A DNA stretch of 64,000 nt from Athripsodes cinereus (Eukaryota > Arthropoda > Insecta > Trichoptera > Leptoceridae), in NCBI GenBank assembly GCA_947579605.1, contig OX388325.1:14131572-14195571 (forward strand), written 5' to 3'. The notes below the pieces were generated by a model. It made no database searches. It worked only from the letters and a program-made list of their open reading frames with translations, and had not been told where the DNA came from. Both the position numbers and the translations under genes were made by a program. Positions 34,052 through 43,259 of the stretch are shown one piece after another; within the stretch, counting starts at the first letter, position 1, and each line of letters starts with the position of its first letter.

Positions 34052-35533
34052 TCAAATATTATACCCAAAGGGTTTTACACAACTGTGGATTCTTTTATGC
34101 GTACGCAAAGAGCCAGACCTAGTAATTTTTTTCATACAAATATTACACTCAAAAGGTTTTTCCCCACTATGGATTATTTTATGCGCCTGCAAAGTACCAG
34201 TCTGATTAAATTTCTTCATGCAAATATTACACTCAAAAGGTTTTTCGCCACTGTGAATCCTTTTATGCCTATGTAAATGACTAGAATTAATAAATTTTTT
34301 CATACAAATATTACACTCAAAAGGTTTTTCACCACTGTGAATCCTTTTATGTCTCTTCAAAGAATCAGATTTATTAAATTTTTTCCTACAAATATTACAC
34401 TCAAAAGGTTTTTCACCACTGTGAATCATTTTATGTATCTTCAAAGAAATAGAGTGGTTAAAAGAAATTCTACAAATATTACACTCAAAAGGTTTTTCAC
34501 CACTGTGGATCCTTTTATGCGTCTGCAAAGAATCCTTCCGATTAAATTTTTTCATACAAATATTACACTCAAAAGGTTTTTCACCACTGTGAATCCTTTT
34601 ATGTTTCTTCAAAGAATCAGATTTATTAAATTTTTTCCTACAAATCTTACACTCAAAAGGTTTTTCACCACTGTGGATTCTTTTATGCGTCTGCAAAGAA
34701 CCAGACCTAGTAAAATTTTTCATACAAATATTACACTCAAAAGGTTTTTCACCACTGTGGATCCTTTTATGCGTCTGCAAAGAACCAGTCTGATTAAATT
34801 TTTTCATACAAATATTACACTCGAAAGGTTTTTCACCACTGTGAATCCTTTTATGTTTCTTCAAAGAATCAGATTTATTAAATTTTTTTCTACAAATCTT
34901 ACACTCAAAAGGTTTTTCACCACTGTGGATTCTTTTATGCGTCTGCAAAGAACCAGAACTATTAAATTTTTTCATACAAATATTACACTCAAAAGGTTTT
35001 TCACCACTGTGGATCCTTTTATGCGTCTGCAAAGAACCAGTCTGATTAAATTTTTTCATACAAATATTGCACTCAAAAGGTTTTTCACCACTGTGGATTC
35101 TTTTATGCGTCTGTAAAGAACCAGACCTAGTAAATTTTTTCATACAAATATTACACTCAAAAGATTTCACATATTTCTTTCCATCATTCGTAGTCACACT
35201 ATAAACATTTCTGCGTCTCTTTGCATGAGTTTGATGACTTGTTCCTGGTACACACTCTGTAATCGTTGAAGATGTACTGGCCACTGTCACATTGTTAGCT
35301 CTCTCGCATTCACCTTTTATATCTAGTTCATGTATATCAATATCACCATATGGAACTGCATATCCAATGTCACTTATTTCTTCCTGCACAGGTTCACGTT
35401 TCACTTTGATGTTCGCCAAAGAGGTTTCGATTTCATCATCCTCCGTGACACGTTTTAGCATGTCACACAAGACGCACTTTTCCTGTTGGCAATTTGTAAT
35501 GTTGTGTTCACCAGTACTGGTTCCCTCCATCAT
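34052..35533 (-). CDS. C2H2 zinc-finger protein, 13 fingers (paralogue A)
   Basis: 493 residues starting at the Met of MMEGTSTGEH, because codons further upstream are not ATG. The N-terminal region (about 1-124) has NCQQEKCVLCDML, an IKVKREP sumoylation-like motif, acidic stretches and KRRRN, a possible nuclear signal. Thirteen consecutive 28-residue fingers follow (about 125-488), mostly [11 protein letters not shown]5-L-x2-HKRIH with HSGEKPF linkers. This arrangement is typical of a nuclear DNA-binding transcription factor. It has no recognised KRAB, BTB or ZAD domain. The frame stops where a finger Cys codon TGT has become TGA (34052-34054), so the array was once longer. A 5' non-coding exon is possible. 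Confidence 0.85.
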   Translation of the reverse strand: MMEGTSTGEHNITNCQQEKCVLCDMLKRVTEDDEIETSLANIKVKREPVQEEISDIGYAVPYGDIDIHELDIKGECERANNVTVASTSSTITECVPGTSHQTHAKRRRNVYSVTTNDGKKYVKSFECNICMKKFTRSGSLQTHKRIHSGEKPFECNICMKKFNQTGSLQTHKRIHSGEKPFECNICMKKFNSSGSLQTHKRIHSGEKPFECKICRKKFNKSDSLKKHKRIHSGEKPFECNICMKKFNQTGSLQTHKRIHSGEKPFECNICMKNFTRSGSLQTHKRIHSGEKPFECKICRKKFNKSDSLKKHKRIHSGEKPFECNICMKKFNRKDSLQTHKRIHSGEKPFECNICRISFNHSISLKIHKMIHSGEKPFECNICRKKFNKSDSLKRHKRIHSGEKPFECNICMKKFINSSHLHRHKRIHSGEKPFECNICMKKFNQTGTLQAHKIIHSGEKPFECNICMKKITRSGSLRTHKRIHSCVKPFGYNI

Positions 35534-35851
35534 GCCTCGTGATTTGAAACTGGCCACAATATCAATATCAGAACGCACTTATTTAATTAAAATGTATCCA
35601 AATGAAGTCACTAGGATATTTGTGTATCTAATTACTTAATTAGTACATGTTGATATTATTAGCAGCGTGTTTAAAAGTAAACAAAACGTGCGACACGCAC
35701 GTAGTCAGGATGACAGTTTATTATAAAAGGAAACATAGACAACAAAGTGGTACATCATAGACTTTAATACTATATACCTACCTAGCAGGGTTGCCAGGTC
35801 TTTTCCAAAAAAAATACCGAACATTGAGCAAAAAAAAATTTTTAATCGTTG

Positions 35852-36369
35852 ATCTATATCAGGGATGTTGCGAATATTCGCATCCGCATCCGCAAATGCG
35901 GAGCTTCCGCATGTTTTTGGACATCTGCATCCGCATCCGCATCCGCAATAATCGATGCGGATGTTCATGCGGATGCGGATGTAAGACAATTTGCGACAAG
36001 AAAGAAATGGGGCGGGGCCGGCGAATGGCGCGTGCCGTTCGCACTTGACATTAACCAATGGGAACGAAAAAATTGGTGACAAGATCCGACGCGTTTTAAT
36101 TTTTGCCGGTTTTATTTTATTTTTGCAAATAACAAAAAAGAAAAAAAATATTTCATCCATAAAAATCATAATACTTATTGTAGCAACAATTTCGTCACAT
36201 ATTTGACAGTGGGGCCAACCAACTAAGATAGTTCCTACTTTTTTTCTATAACATCTTGAACATCCGCATCCGCATCCGCATCCGCGGATGTGAGCCTTCA
36301 AAAATCCGCATCCGCATTCACATCCGCGGATGTGTAAAAATCGACATCCGCAACATCCCTGATCTATAT
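35852..36369. mobile_element. hAT MITE with GCATCC arrays, nested
   Basis: The element is 35860-36361 (502 bp). Ends are CAGGGATGTTGCG and CGCAACATCCCTG, with 8-bp duplication ATCTATAT at both sides. Subterminal arrays of GCATCC/GGATGC occur inside both ends, analogous to the GAATGC arrays of the composite hAT. The region also reads as cysteine-rich or basic shadow frames, which have no meaning. Confidence 0.85.
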
Positions 36370-36480
36370 TATAATAATAGTTTATTAAACACAAATATCA
36401 TTTACAATATTTTTTTTTTCCTAATACAATTACTCCCCGAAATTGAGCGTAGCTCGTGCTTTGGGGAGAATTATTTTATA
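36370..36480 (-). repeat. LINE 3' UTR with conserved stem-loop and ATT tail
   Basis: On the minus strand: stem CTCCCCAAA, GCACGAGCTACGCTCAA, TTTCGGGGAG, then TTTAATAAAC and an ATT tail that abuts the nested hAT's target duplication. It corresponds closely to 30010-30145. Confidence 0.6.
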
Positions 36481-36622
36481 CTATATAAGCAATTAAAATA
36501 AAAAAAAATAGCACTTAACAAGTTTAATCATAGCATATAGATCAAATCAGAAATTTACAAGAAAATTATGACCTTAAAATACAAAAAGCCATTGCTCAAG
36601 AGCAACTAAATAGCTACCCTAA

Positions 36623-36845
36623 CTAATAAACATTATATTTTTTCTCATAAATGCAAGCTTCCAGCATTGTCTTATTTGCTTTAACTGTCCCATGCATTTC
36701 GCGACATGTCAGACTGATATTACGTCGTATACATAATTCAGCCTTCACCATGTCCACACGTTTATTACGGCTGTTCGTCCTCAAATAATTCATACTCGTA
36801 TGGCTAAATACTCTTTCCACATAAGCATTAATACATTGGTACTGC
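36623..36845 (-). pseudogene. hAT transposase, C-terminal dimerisation fragment
   Basis: Reads CINAYVERVFSHTSMNYLRT, then NKRVDMVKAELCIRRNI and a short Lys-rich tail. The core VERVFS...tk-RN----v-aeLciR-N is the conserved C-terminal hAT dimerisation signature (usually sERvFS). Everything upstream, including the RNase H-like catalytic fold, is missing. It lies between matching hAT ends, so the element is an internally deleted autonomous copy. Confidence 0.7.
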
Positions 36846-37307
36846 CATTATTGTTTTAATTTTCTGTTTTAAGTAAGGGCTTACGTCGTTTATTATGGAG
36901 GAAAAATAATCAGAAAAAAATACCGAACCGCCCATACTTCGGTATTTTTGTCATACCGAACACGGTGCTAAAATACCGAACAGTTCGGTAGAATATCGAA
37001 CACCTGGCAACCCTGCTACCTAGACGGCACTTTCAGTTTCCGTTTGCTGGTTGGCAAAACATTGGTTTCTGCGGTACGTACGTTTCCTAGACGGTTCCTC
37101 GTGTTTCGTTATAAAATGCTCGTTTATACCTTATTTTATACTTTTGAATTAATGTATTTATAATACTAAGGAGTTGTTTAGTGTTTGGTGTTAATTATAA
37201 TCCGGTTTTTCTTTTTGTTTAAAGTTTGGTGTGGTTTCAAAATTTTATTGACTCTTTACAGTAGTTCATAGTTTTAATATTAAATTTATAGTATTTACTT
37301 TTTTTTG

Positions 37308-38293
37308 CTAATTGTATCGCACAGAATGCACCCCGCATAGATTGCTCCCTTCATCGTATTATAATGTAGTATGTAAGTGTGAAATATATAAAGTAGTATT
37401 GTAAGATATGGTCCGCGCGGCGTAGGTACAATAAAGCTATCATGCCTGTCTACCTACCCGCGCGGTGCCCGCTGTCATAGTGTAACTCATTGCTGTAATC
37501 ATTATTGTATCATGTCATGTTGTTGTGAGAGCTCCTCCCTGTTCGGCGGTCGGTATGTGAATGACACGCTCGCGCAGGGGTGGGAGTTACTTACGTCGGT
37601 CGGTAACCGCGCGCGCCCCACTCCGAGTCACTGTCGGCTGGGGTGCGGACGGCGGCGACCGGCCGCTATATAAACCATACCCTTTTTGCAAATAAATTAC
37701 TCTACATTCAACCTCGACACTGTGCGTTTCCCTTGATCACCTGTACTACCTCTGCCTTCTCTTCGCTTCGGATTTGGACCACCATCGCTGACCACCGCTC
37801 TCAACCTTGACTACGGAACGGATCTCCAGGCTTCAGCTGTCCATCGCTCTTCGCTTCACCGAAGGGCTTCCGAGTGACTTGATACTGAGGTGGTTACCGT
37901 GAGCCGAGTACTTCTTCGTCAATACGCCGCCGTGTGGCTTCTTGTGTCCTCTAAACAGTCAGTGCTATCGGGATCATTGCCCGGTAGCGAGTGCTTGCGA
38001 GTACACAGGTTAGCTGCGCCTAGGTGTTACGACGGAGTCGTGCCCGGTGGAAGTAAACATCCCCAGGTCGACGAACGAAGGGAGTCTCCGACGTGTTGTC
38101 GAGGGCAACGGCAGCTGGGCCACCCTACTAAAGACGCACTCGGACATACCTGTCCTCTACATAGCATACGACATCGAAGCGGCGACTGTGGTCGCTCCAG
38201 TAACCCCCACTCACCCCCGGCTCCCACCATCCGGAGTTACAGTTCACTTGTGGCCCGCGGCGAGCTGAGTCGGCTCCTGTCCCGCACACTAAT
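37308..38293 (+). mobile_element. Solo LTR, present only in unit A
   Basis: The LTR is 37313-38288 (976 bp). It starts TGTATCGCACAG, ends CCCGCACA and is flanked by the 5-bp duplication CTAAT. Unit B has a single uninterrupted CTAAT at 55549-55553. It is much more GC-rich than its surroundings and contains a TATA box (GCTATATAAACC, about 37664) and AATAAA-like signals nearby. A 5-bp duplication with TG...CA ends fits a Gypsy or BEL/Pao retrovirus-like element reduced by LTR recombination. Strand is assumed from the TATA box. Confidence 0.8.
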
Positions 38294-38368
38294 CAATGAA
38301 ATCTTTATCGGACTCCAAATTTATTTTAGTATATTATAACAGAATATATAAAATTAGGATTCACTTAA

Positions 38369-38644
38369 TAGACCATTAAAGGATGACGTCACAGAAAAAT
38401 CATTGAGGGGCATCAGGCATCCCAACACAACAGACGAATACGGTGTAATATTAGGTGGAACGCCTAAAGAATACCTAATAATCAAAAAAACTGTCAGTGT
38501 CGATTTTGTTATTATTTTGTCGTCTGACTTTCTTTTTTTCTCTTATGGCATAACATCCTACAAGGATGATTTGCGCAATCTGATTGTTTGCCCCCCAAGC
38601 AAAAGCAAATCCATAGACAAAACCACGTGACCTTTAATGGTCTA
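38369..38644. mobile_element. TA-flanked MITE GACCATTAAAGG (copy 1, unit A only)
   Basis: 272 bp (38371-38642) with ends GACCATTAAAGG and CCTTTAATGGTC, flanked by TA. Unit B lacks it at 55629-55631. A nearly identical copy lies inverted at 60214-60486 inside a LINE. TA duplication suggests Tc1/mariner ancestry. Confidence 0.8.
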
Positions 38645-38671
38645 TACATCTGGCCGAAGGTAGATTTACAA

Positions 38672-40257
38672 TAGGGAACATGCATGCGTGAGGAATATGA
38701 AAAAAAGTTATCAATTTATATTAATAAAGTTACGCTGATCACGAATATCCTAATAATAAATCATAAAATTAAACTTTTCATTCATTATTTTCAATTTAAA
38801 AATCCATATTTTCTGTCAAAATTTAAAACGCTCTGTTATTGAATCTTCACCTTGTGACGTCATCATGCGCTAGTGCTAGCTTCGACGCAGCTACTATGTT
38901 ATCATTTCTCGGTGTTTTCTTTGTTGATCGGAGATAGAGGCGCGCAAGTTAATTGTATATTTTAAAGTTTTAAACTATTCAAATGTGCTCATGTGTTATA
39001 TTTTTCATGAATCCTCTTTGCTTATTCATGTATATAAGTGCTAAAAAACGTGTGTTCAAACCTAGCCTCTTACGGGAACGCTTTGTGTTCATATTTGAGT
39101 AATTTGTGCCTGACTTATAAAATTATACGAACAAATAGTGCTCAGTGTCAAACTATTGTTGTTTTCTGTTAAATAAATACTAAAAAGCACATATATATAC
39201 CTATAAAGGTAACCCATTTGGTGCAGAATGTGTCTCTAAACAACTTTAGATTTATAGTGTTTCTTAGGACAAGCGCCGTCTGTTTAAATGGAGGTAGAAC
39301 TATGTTAGTTTGACAATGCCTCCATTAATAGGCACATAATTTGGTCAAATTTTTAATAATCACTTACTATACTATACCCTCACGCTACCCCCCAGGTGGG
39401 GTAGGCAGAGAGAACGGAACGCCACATAGATCTATCCTTACACACTTCTTTCGCTTCCTCTACATTCATCCAGTTTCTCATACATGCACGCCGATTTCTC
39501 CTACTAAACACTTACTTAAGAATTTGATCCACGTGATCAAGCCACGTGGCTCTTGGACGTCTACACTTCCTCACACCCCCTCTTTCAGATAAACACTTCC
39601 TCTTTGTCATCCTTTCATCGTACCTACATACGCTCAACATGTCCAGACCATCTTAACTGACGCCGGGCGTGTTTTTTTTTTAGATAAATAGCGATTCACA
39701 CAACAAAATAATTTAACTTAAAAGTACATAATCATACAAAGTACTTACACAGAAGTGATCTTTTCAACAAAAAACAGTTGATTTTGTCGAAATTTTGCTA
39801 TTTGAGAAGTCTTTTTTCATAGTTATGTACTATTTACGACGCACTTGCATAGCCTTAGGGATCGAAATAAACGCTTTTTTTGGAGTAGTTACAGACGTGT
39901 TTACACACCGTCGAACTGAACAATATTTGTGATGAGTTCTTGATGTATTCATTATATTTTAAATAAATGTTATCGATAACAAATGATTGAAATTTAAACG
40001 CAAACACCGGCTTCCTTCACGCAACCCCTACGAAATTCGACTAGCTATCCGGGCGGCGGGCAGTACTAGCGCATTGTGACGTCACACATTCATTCCGTCG
40101 TGGGTGAACCGTTTTGCGCCGTAGGGCGAAAATTGCTTTTTCAAATGGTGATAAAAACCTTAAAAATGCATATTGAGAAAAAAAAACAACACCATAATTT
40201 TTCTAATTTTTTGTACTATTTTTTGAGCTTAAAATAAAAAATTGTGAAAGTTCCCTA
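38672..40257. mobile_element. 1.58-kb GGGAAC element, present only in unit A
   Basis: 38674-40255 with short inverted ends GGGAAC and GTTCCC, flanked by TA. Unit B reads straight through (GATTTAGAATTGAACAATTG near 55645). The interior has a family L LINE fragment (39362-39665). Both terminal regions are shared with the shorter relative at 12797-13197. No transposase frame was found. A GC-rich segment around 40060-40130 includes GTGACGTCAC. Confidence 0.7.
39362..39665 (-). repeat. RTE-like LINE 3' end (family L), nested
   Basis: CCTCACGCTACCCCCCAGGT, then AGGCAGAGAGAACGGAACGC, and further right the coding end (reverse strand LDHVDQILK-like, followed by RMYV). It is inserted inside the GGGAAC element. 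Confidence 0.65.
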
Positions 40258-40784
40258 TTGAACAATTGGCTTCAATCAAACCCCCTTTTTTTGGTCGAAC
40301 ACTAACAATGATTGCAAAATGTCTTTAAATTCAGTAGGTTGTAGGAATTACTTTCAAAGTAAATAACACACTTTTTTTCAATCATATATTATTTTTCAAA
40401 TATTGCATGAATATGGATAGAGACATGGAAATAATAAAAACATCAGCAACGTTGATACTTAATAATGATTTTAATTGAATTTTGTAATTACAATGTATGT
40501 CCTATTGGTTCATGAACAACACTGCTTTATTAAATTTATGTAATTTACTCACAAGTCACAATGGTACTCTTTTCTCTTACAATTTTAGCAAGACTTAAAT
40601 TACCCTCTACAATACAAACTTATGAACATTTTAACTAACTCCACTTTATGTATTTTACCTGCCATTTCTTCTTCGCAGCTCAGATTCATAAACACATTTT
40701 TATCGCAAATGAGAAATTGCGTTAATTTTATGATAATTTTGGAGGAGATATTTTTAATTGTAAGATTTTTGTAATTACTTATCT

Positions 40785-40984
40785 GTAATAAGCAAAGATA
40801 TACTATATAGGTAATTCAAAGAAAAAATCGCTCATGCAGCCAATCAATTTTTGCATCCAGTTTATATACTTACCTTGGTTGTAAGACAATACATTGCTAA
40901 TGCTTGAAGGCCATTGATGTTGGTACACAAAAAAATCCGTTAAAATGTTCCACGCTGCAAGTCTAGTATGTCTATGATAATAAG
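40785..40984. mobile_element. Short hAT-like MITE (family C), copy in unit A
   Basis: 184 bp (40793-40976) with ends CAAAGATATACTA and (reverse complement of the right end) CATAGACATACTA, 11 of 13 matching. Flanks are GTAATAAG on the left and ATAATAAG on the right. The minus strand opens with MSYYHRHTRLAAWNIL and reaches a good splice-donor-like CAAGGTAAGT. The same element is at 47040-47212 and 56187-57998. Confidence 0.7.
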
Positions 40985-41529
40985 ACATATTTCTTTTTCA
41001 ACTTTGCCTACAATAGTAAATAGATCTTGAGAAGATGTATTTACTATTCATCCTCCTTTTTTTAGGCTATCCGTTGTTTGGAGCCGTCATTTTAAGTTTT
41101 AACTTGATGCTCGTATTGACATGTGTTTTGAAATTCGGCATTTTTTCTATGTAGGAACCTAACATTTTTTTGTTTCCATAATTAATTGTAGCCATATTGG
41201 TGATAAATTCTCTCTACATTTGTACATTATTATTGATTTATTGAATAAAGTAGATATTTATTATTATTATACTGTTAAATAAAAAATTAAAAAAATTCTC
41301 CGAAAATTCTCTACTTAAATTTCTCGAAAAATTAATTCTTGAGAATTCCACAACATTAAATACTACCATACAATACGTGCATCTTCAATGCACCCTAGGA
41401 CAGATAAACTAGCAACATAATAACTCTGTTATCTACATAGACTTAGAAATATACCAATGAATTAAAAGGATAGGTATAATGGAAACAACTTTTTAACACT
41501 CTCAAGTCTCAACCAGATAGGAATGAGTT

Positions 41530-42051
41530 ATGTGGTGTTCTCACGAGGCGAATAACGCCAGGCGAATTTCGCTTGCATAAAAAACAAAATCCGCCAGTCG
41601 TCCATTGATCGTCAAACGTGTTCACGCAGTCCACCGGCACAGATTCAATCTGTCAGATGCGTTTTGATTTTGAAGTTGTTTTTAAAATGGCGGACGTCAA
41701 GATGGAGGTCGCGAAGTGTTTATTATTAGTTTAACGTGTTACAGTAGAGGTTATAAGGCGCCTTTCAATTGAGAAAACAAACCAACAACAAAGATTATAA
41801 CTGTCACGAAGCAGGAAACATTATAAAATTTATAAGTTATAAAGTTTTTACCATAGATACGGACGTCGCGCACATCTACGCATGCGCGAATCATTCCACC
41901 AAAGAGAAAAGTTGGAAGGTGGTCAACTTGAGACGATATCGTTTTTAATAGTTTTTATGGTATCAGACTAGCTGTCATTTTGTTCACACGGTTCAAATGG
42001 GTGACGATATTTTGGTGACCTGGCGATATTCGCCAAATGTGAACACCACAT
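41530..42051. mobile_element. MITE with TGTGGTGTTC inverted ends
   Basis: Left end TGTGGTGTTCTCAC (41531), right end ATGTGAACACCACA (to 42050). GGCGAATA-like words (GAGGCGAATAACGCCAGG and ACCTGGCGATATTCGCC) form a second inverted repeat just inside. The flanks TA and TG do not give a clean duplication. No coding sequence. Confidence 0.6.
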
Positions 42052-42189
42052 GAGCGGCCGGGAGTACTGCACGCTCTCACCATTGTTTTGCCTAATATTC
42101 GCCGAATATGCGGTTATTCGGCACATGATTTGTATACTATTCGGGATTCGGTCAAATATACCATTCGTTGCATCTCTACATTAAACCTT

Positions 42190-43110
42190 CTACTGTGGAC
42201 GTGCGGTCTCACAGGCCCAGTATCAATTTCGTTTTGTTAGTTTGAATCCATCCACCCTCTCTGCACCGCTGTTTAGTAGCTTCGTATTTAGTTGTGAGAT
42301 AACCAATTTGATAGGAGGTCGCGTCATTTGTTCATTCGTACGTAAGTTATGTTATTTCAAAATTGGCAGCGGCCCGTCAGACCGCTTGTCCATATTTATC
42401 ATACAAAATATTTTCATAGGTAAATTTTAGATTTTTTTTATTTTTTAGTACAAAATGGCTGAAAAACGACCATTTAAAAATTCAGATTAGTAATTTACAA
42501 AAAAAAAAAATCAAGTGACTGAAGAATTTCTAAGGCAATAATCAGAAGTTGTAAATACATTAATGAATGAATGAATGAATAAGTTGTACAGAAAAGTGAT
42601 GAAAATGAACAGAACTTAAATTAAACAACAAATCCAACAAAAATTTAAATAAAGCTATCATATTATGTTTTTATTGGATGCAGACAGCCCGTTTGTCTGC
42701 AATACTCTAAACTTTTTGTCAATAAATTACGTGCATTTGTCAGAATTTTTGTTTTCGCGCTTAGTTATTATTTTTATGTTATTTTATACCTTATATATTT
42801 TAATTTTGGAAAAAAGGAATATTGTGTTTTTGATTGAATTTTAGATCATAGTTTTTAAATAAATTATGGATTTGTCAAAAATAGGCTAAAAATTACCTGA
42901 GTACTATAATAGCTACTTTTTATATATCCAATAATAAATGCTTATTTTTTTCACCCATATTTTATTATTCTGAGTCAATAATTTAATATAGCTTTAGTTT
43001 TTAAGCGATTTATGTTGGTCTTTATTATAAAATATGGATTTAAACATAGCGGTCTGTCAGGACTCACGTCCAAGGTAGTGTAAAAATTAAATCACGTCCA
43101 CAGTTAAAAG
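42190..43110. mobile_element. Probable MITE with CTGTGGACGTG inverted ends
   Basis: The left end region CTACTGTGGACGTGCGG is inverted at CACGTCCACAG near 43088-43098, with a second partial match CACGTCCAAGGTAG (about 43061-43074). GCGGTC/GACCGC words recur inside. The right boundary runs into an S3 SINE, so the exact terminus and duplication are uncertain. Confidence 0.4.
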
Positions 43111-43159
43111 TTAAACACATATAACACCCAAACCCAGGACAATTCGAAAAAGGTAATTC

Positions 43160-43250
43160 TACATTTTGCTCTGGCCGGGAATCGAACCCGAGACCCCGTG
43201 ACTCAAAAGCAAGAGCGTTACTTCTACGCCACACCGGCCAACCAAATTCA
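43160..43250 (-). repeat. tRNA-like SINE head (family S3)
   Basis: On the minus strand: GGCCGGTGTGGCGTAGAAGT (A-box-like), ACGCTCTTGCTTTTGAGTCA, then GGGTTCGATTCCCGGCC (B box). GGCCGG at the 5' side pairs with CCGGCC at the 3' side, like an acceptor stem. A decayed relative at 18655-18765 makes a SINE more likely than a functional tRNA gene. Confidence 0.6.
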
Positions 43251-43259
43251 ACTGTATAT

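Larger units (their letters stand above)
35778..37023 (-). mobile_element. hAT transposon remnant with transposase C-terminus, present only in unit A
   Basis: The element is 35786-37015 (1230 bp). Ends are CAGGGTTGCCAGG and CCTGGCAACCCTG, with 8-bp duplication CTACCTAG at 35778-35785 and 37016-37023. It contains a second hAT (35860-36361), a minus-strand LINE tail (36370-36480) and a transposase C-terminal fragment (36623-36845). ATACCGAAC repeats lie inside both ends. Unit B lacks it and has a different hAT 4 bp away. Confidence 0.85.
33962..41121 (-). repeat. Segmental duplication, unit A
   Basis: This whole interval corresponds to 47522-58144 (unit B) in the same orientation once unit-specific insertions are removed. 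Matching landmarks include ACCAGATCGACATA at the left edge, the zinc-finger gene, CAGGATGACAGTTTATTATA (about 35707 and 49812), GGCAAAACATTGGTTTCTGC (about 37052 and 55301), CATCTGGCCGAAGGTAGATT and ATGCTCGTRTTGACA at the right edge. About 14 kb separates the left edges. Confidence 0.85.

Noticed and set aside
34277..35116. 279-codon open frame on the plus strand opposite zinc-finger gene A (and 48276-49349 opposite gene B)
   Set aside because: The repeated 84-bp finger unit happens to be stop-free in antisense. The repeats of [13 protein letters not shown] are just the reverse reading of the linker and CNIC codons.
35705..36394. 229-codon cysteine/glycine-rich frame
   Set aside because: Created by GCATCC arrays of a hAT MITE and crossing element boundaries; no domain.
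37890..38339. 149-codon frame near a TATA box
   Set aside because: Lies inside the solo LTR and runs past its end into the flank; no gag or other domain is recognisable.
43165..43245. Possible functional tRNA gene
   Set aside because: A and B boxes and an acceptor-like stem are present, but a decayed relative at 18655-18765 and the poor anticodon arm fit a tRNA-derived SINE better.
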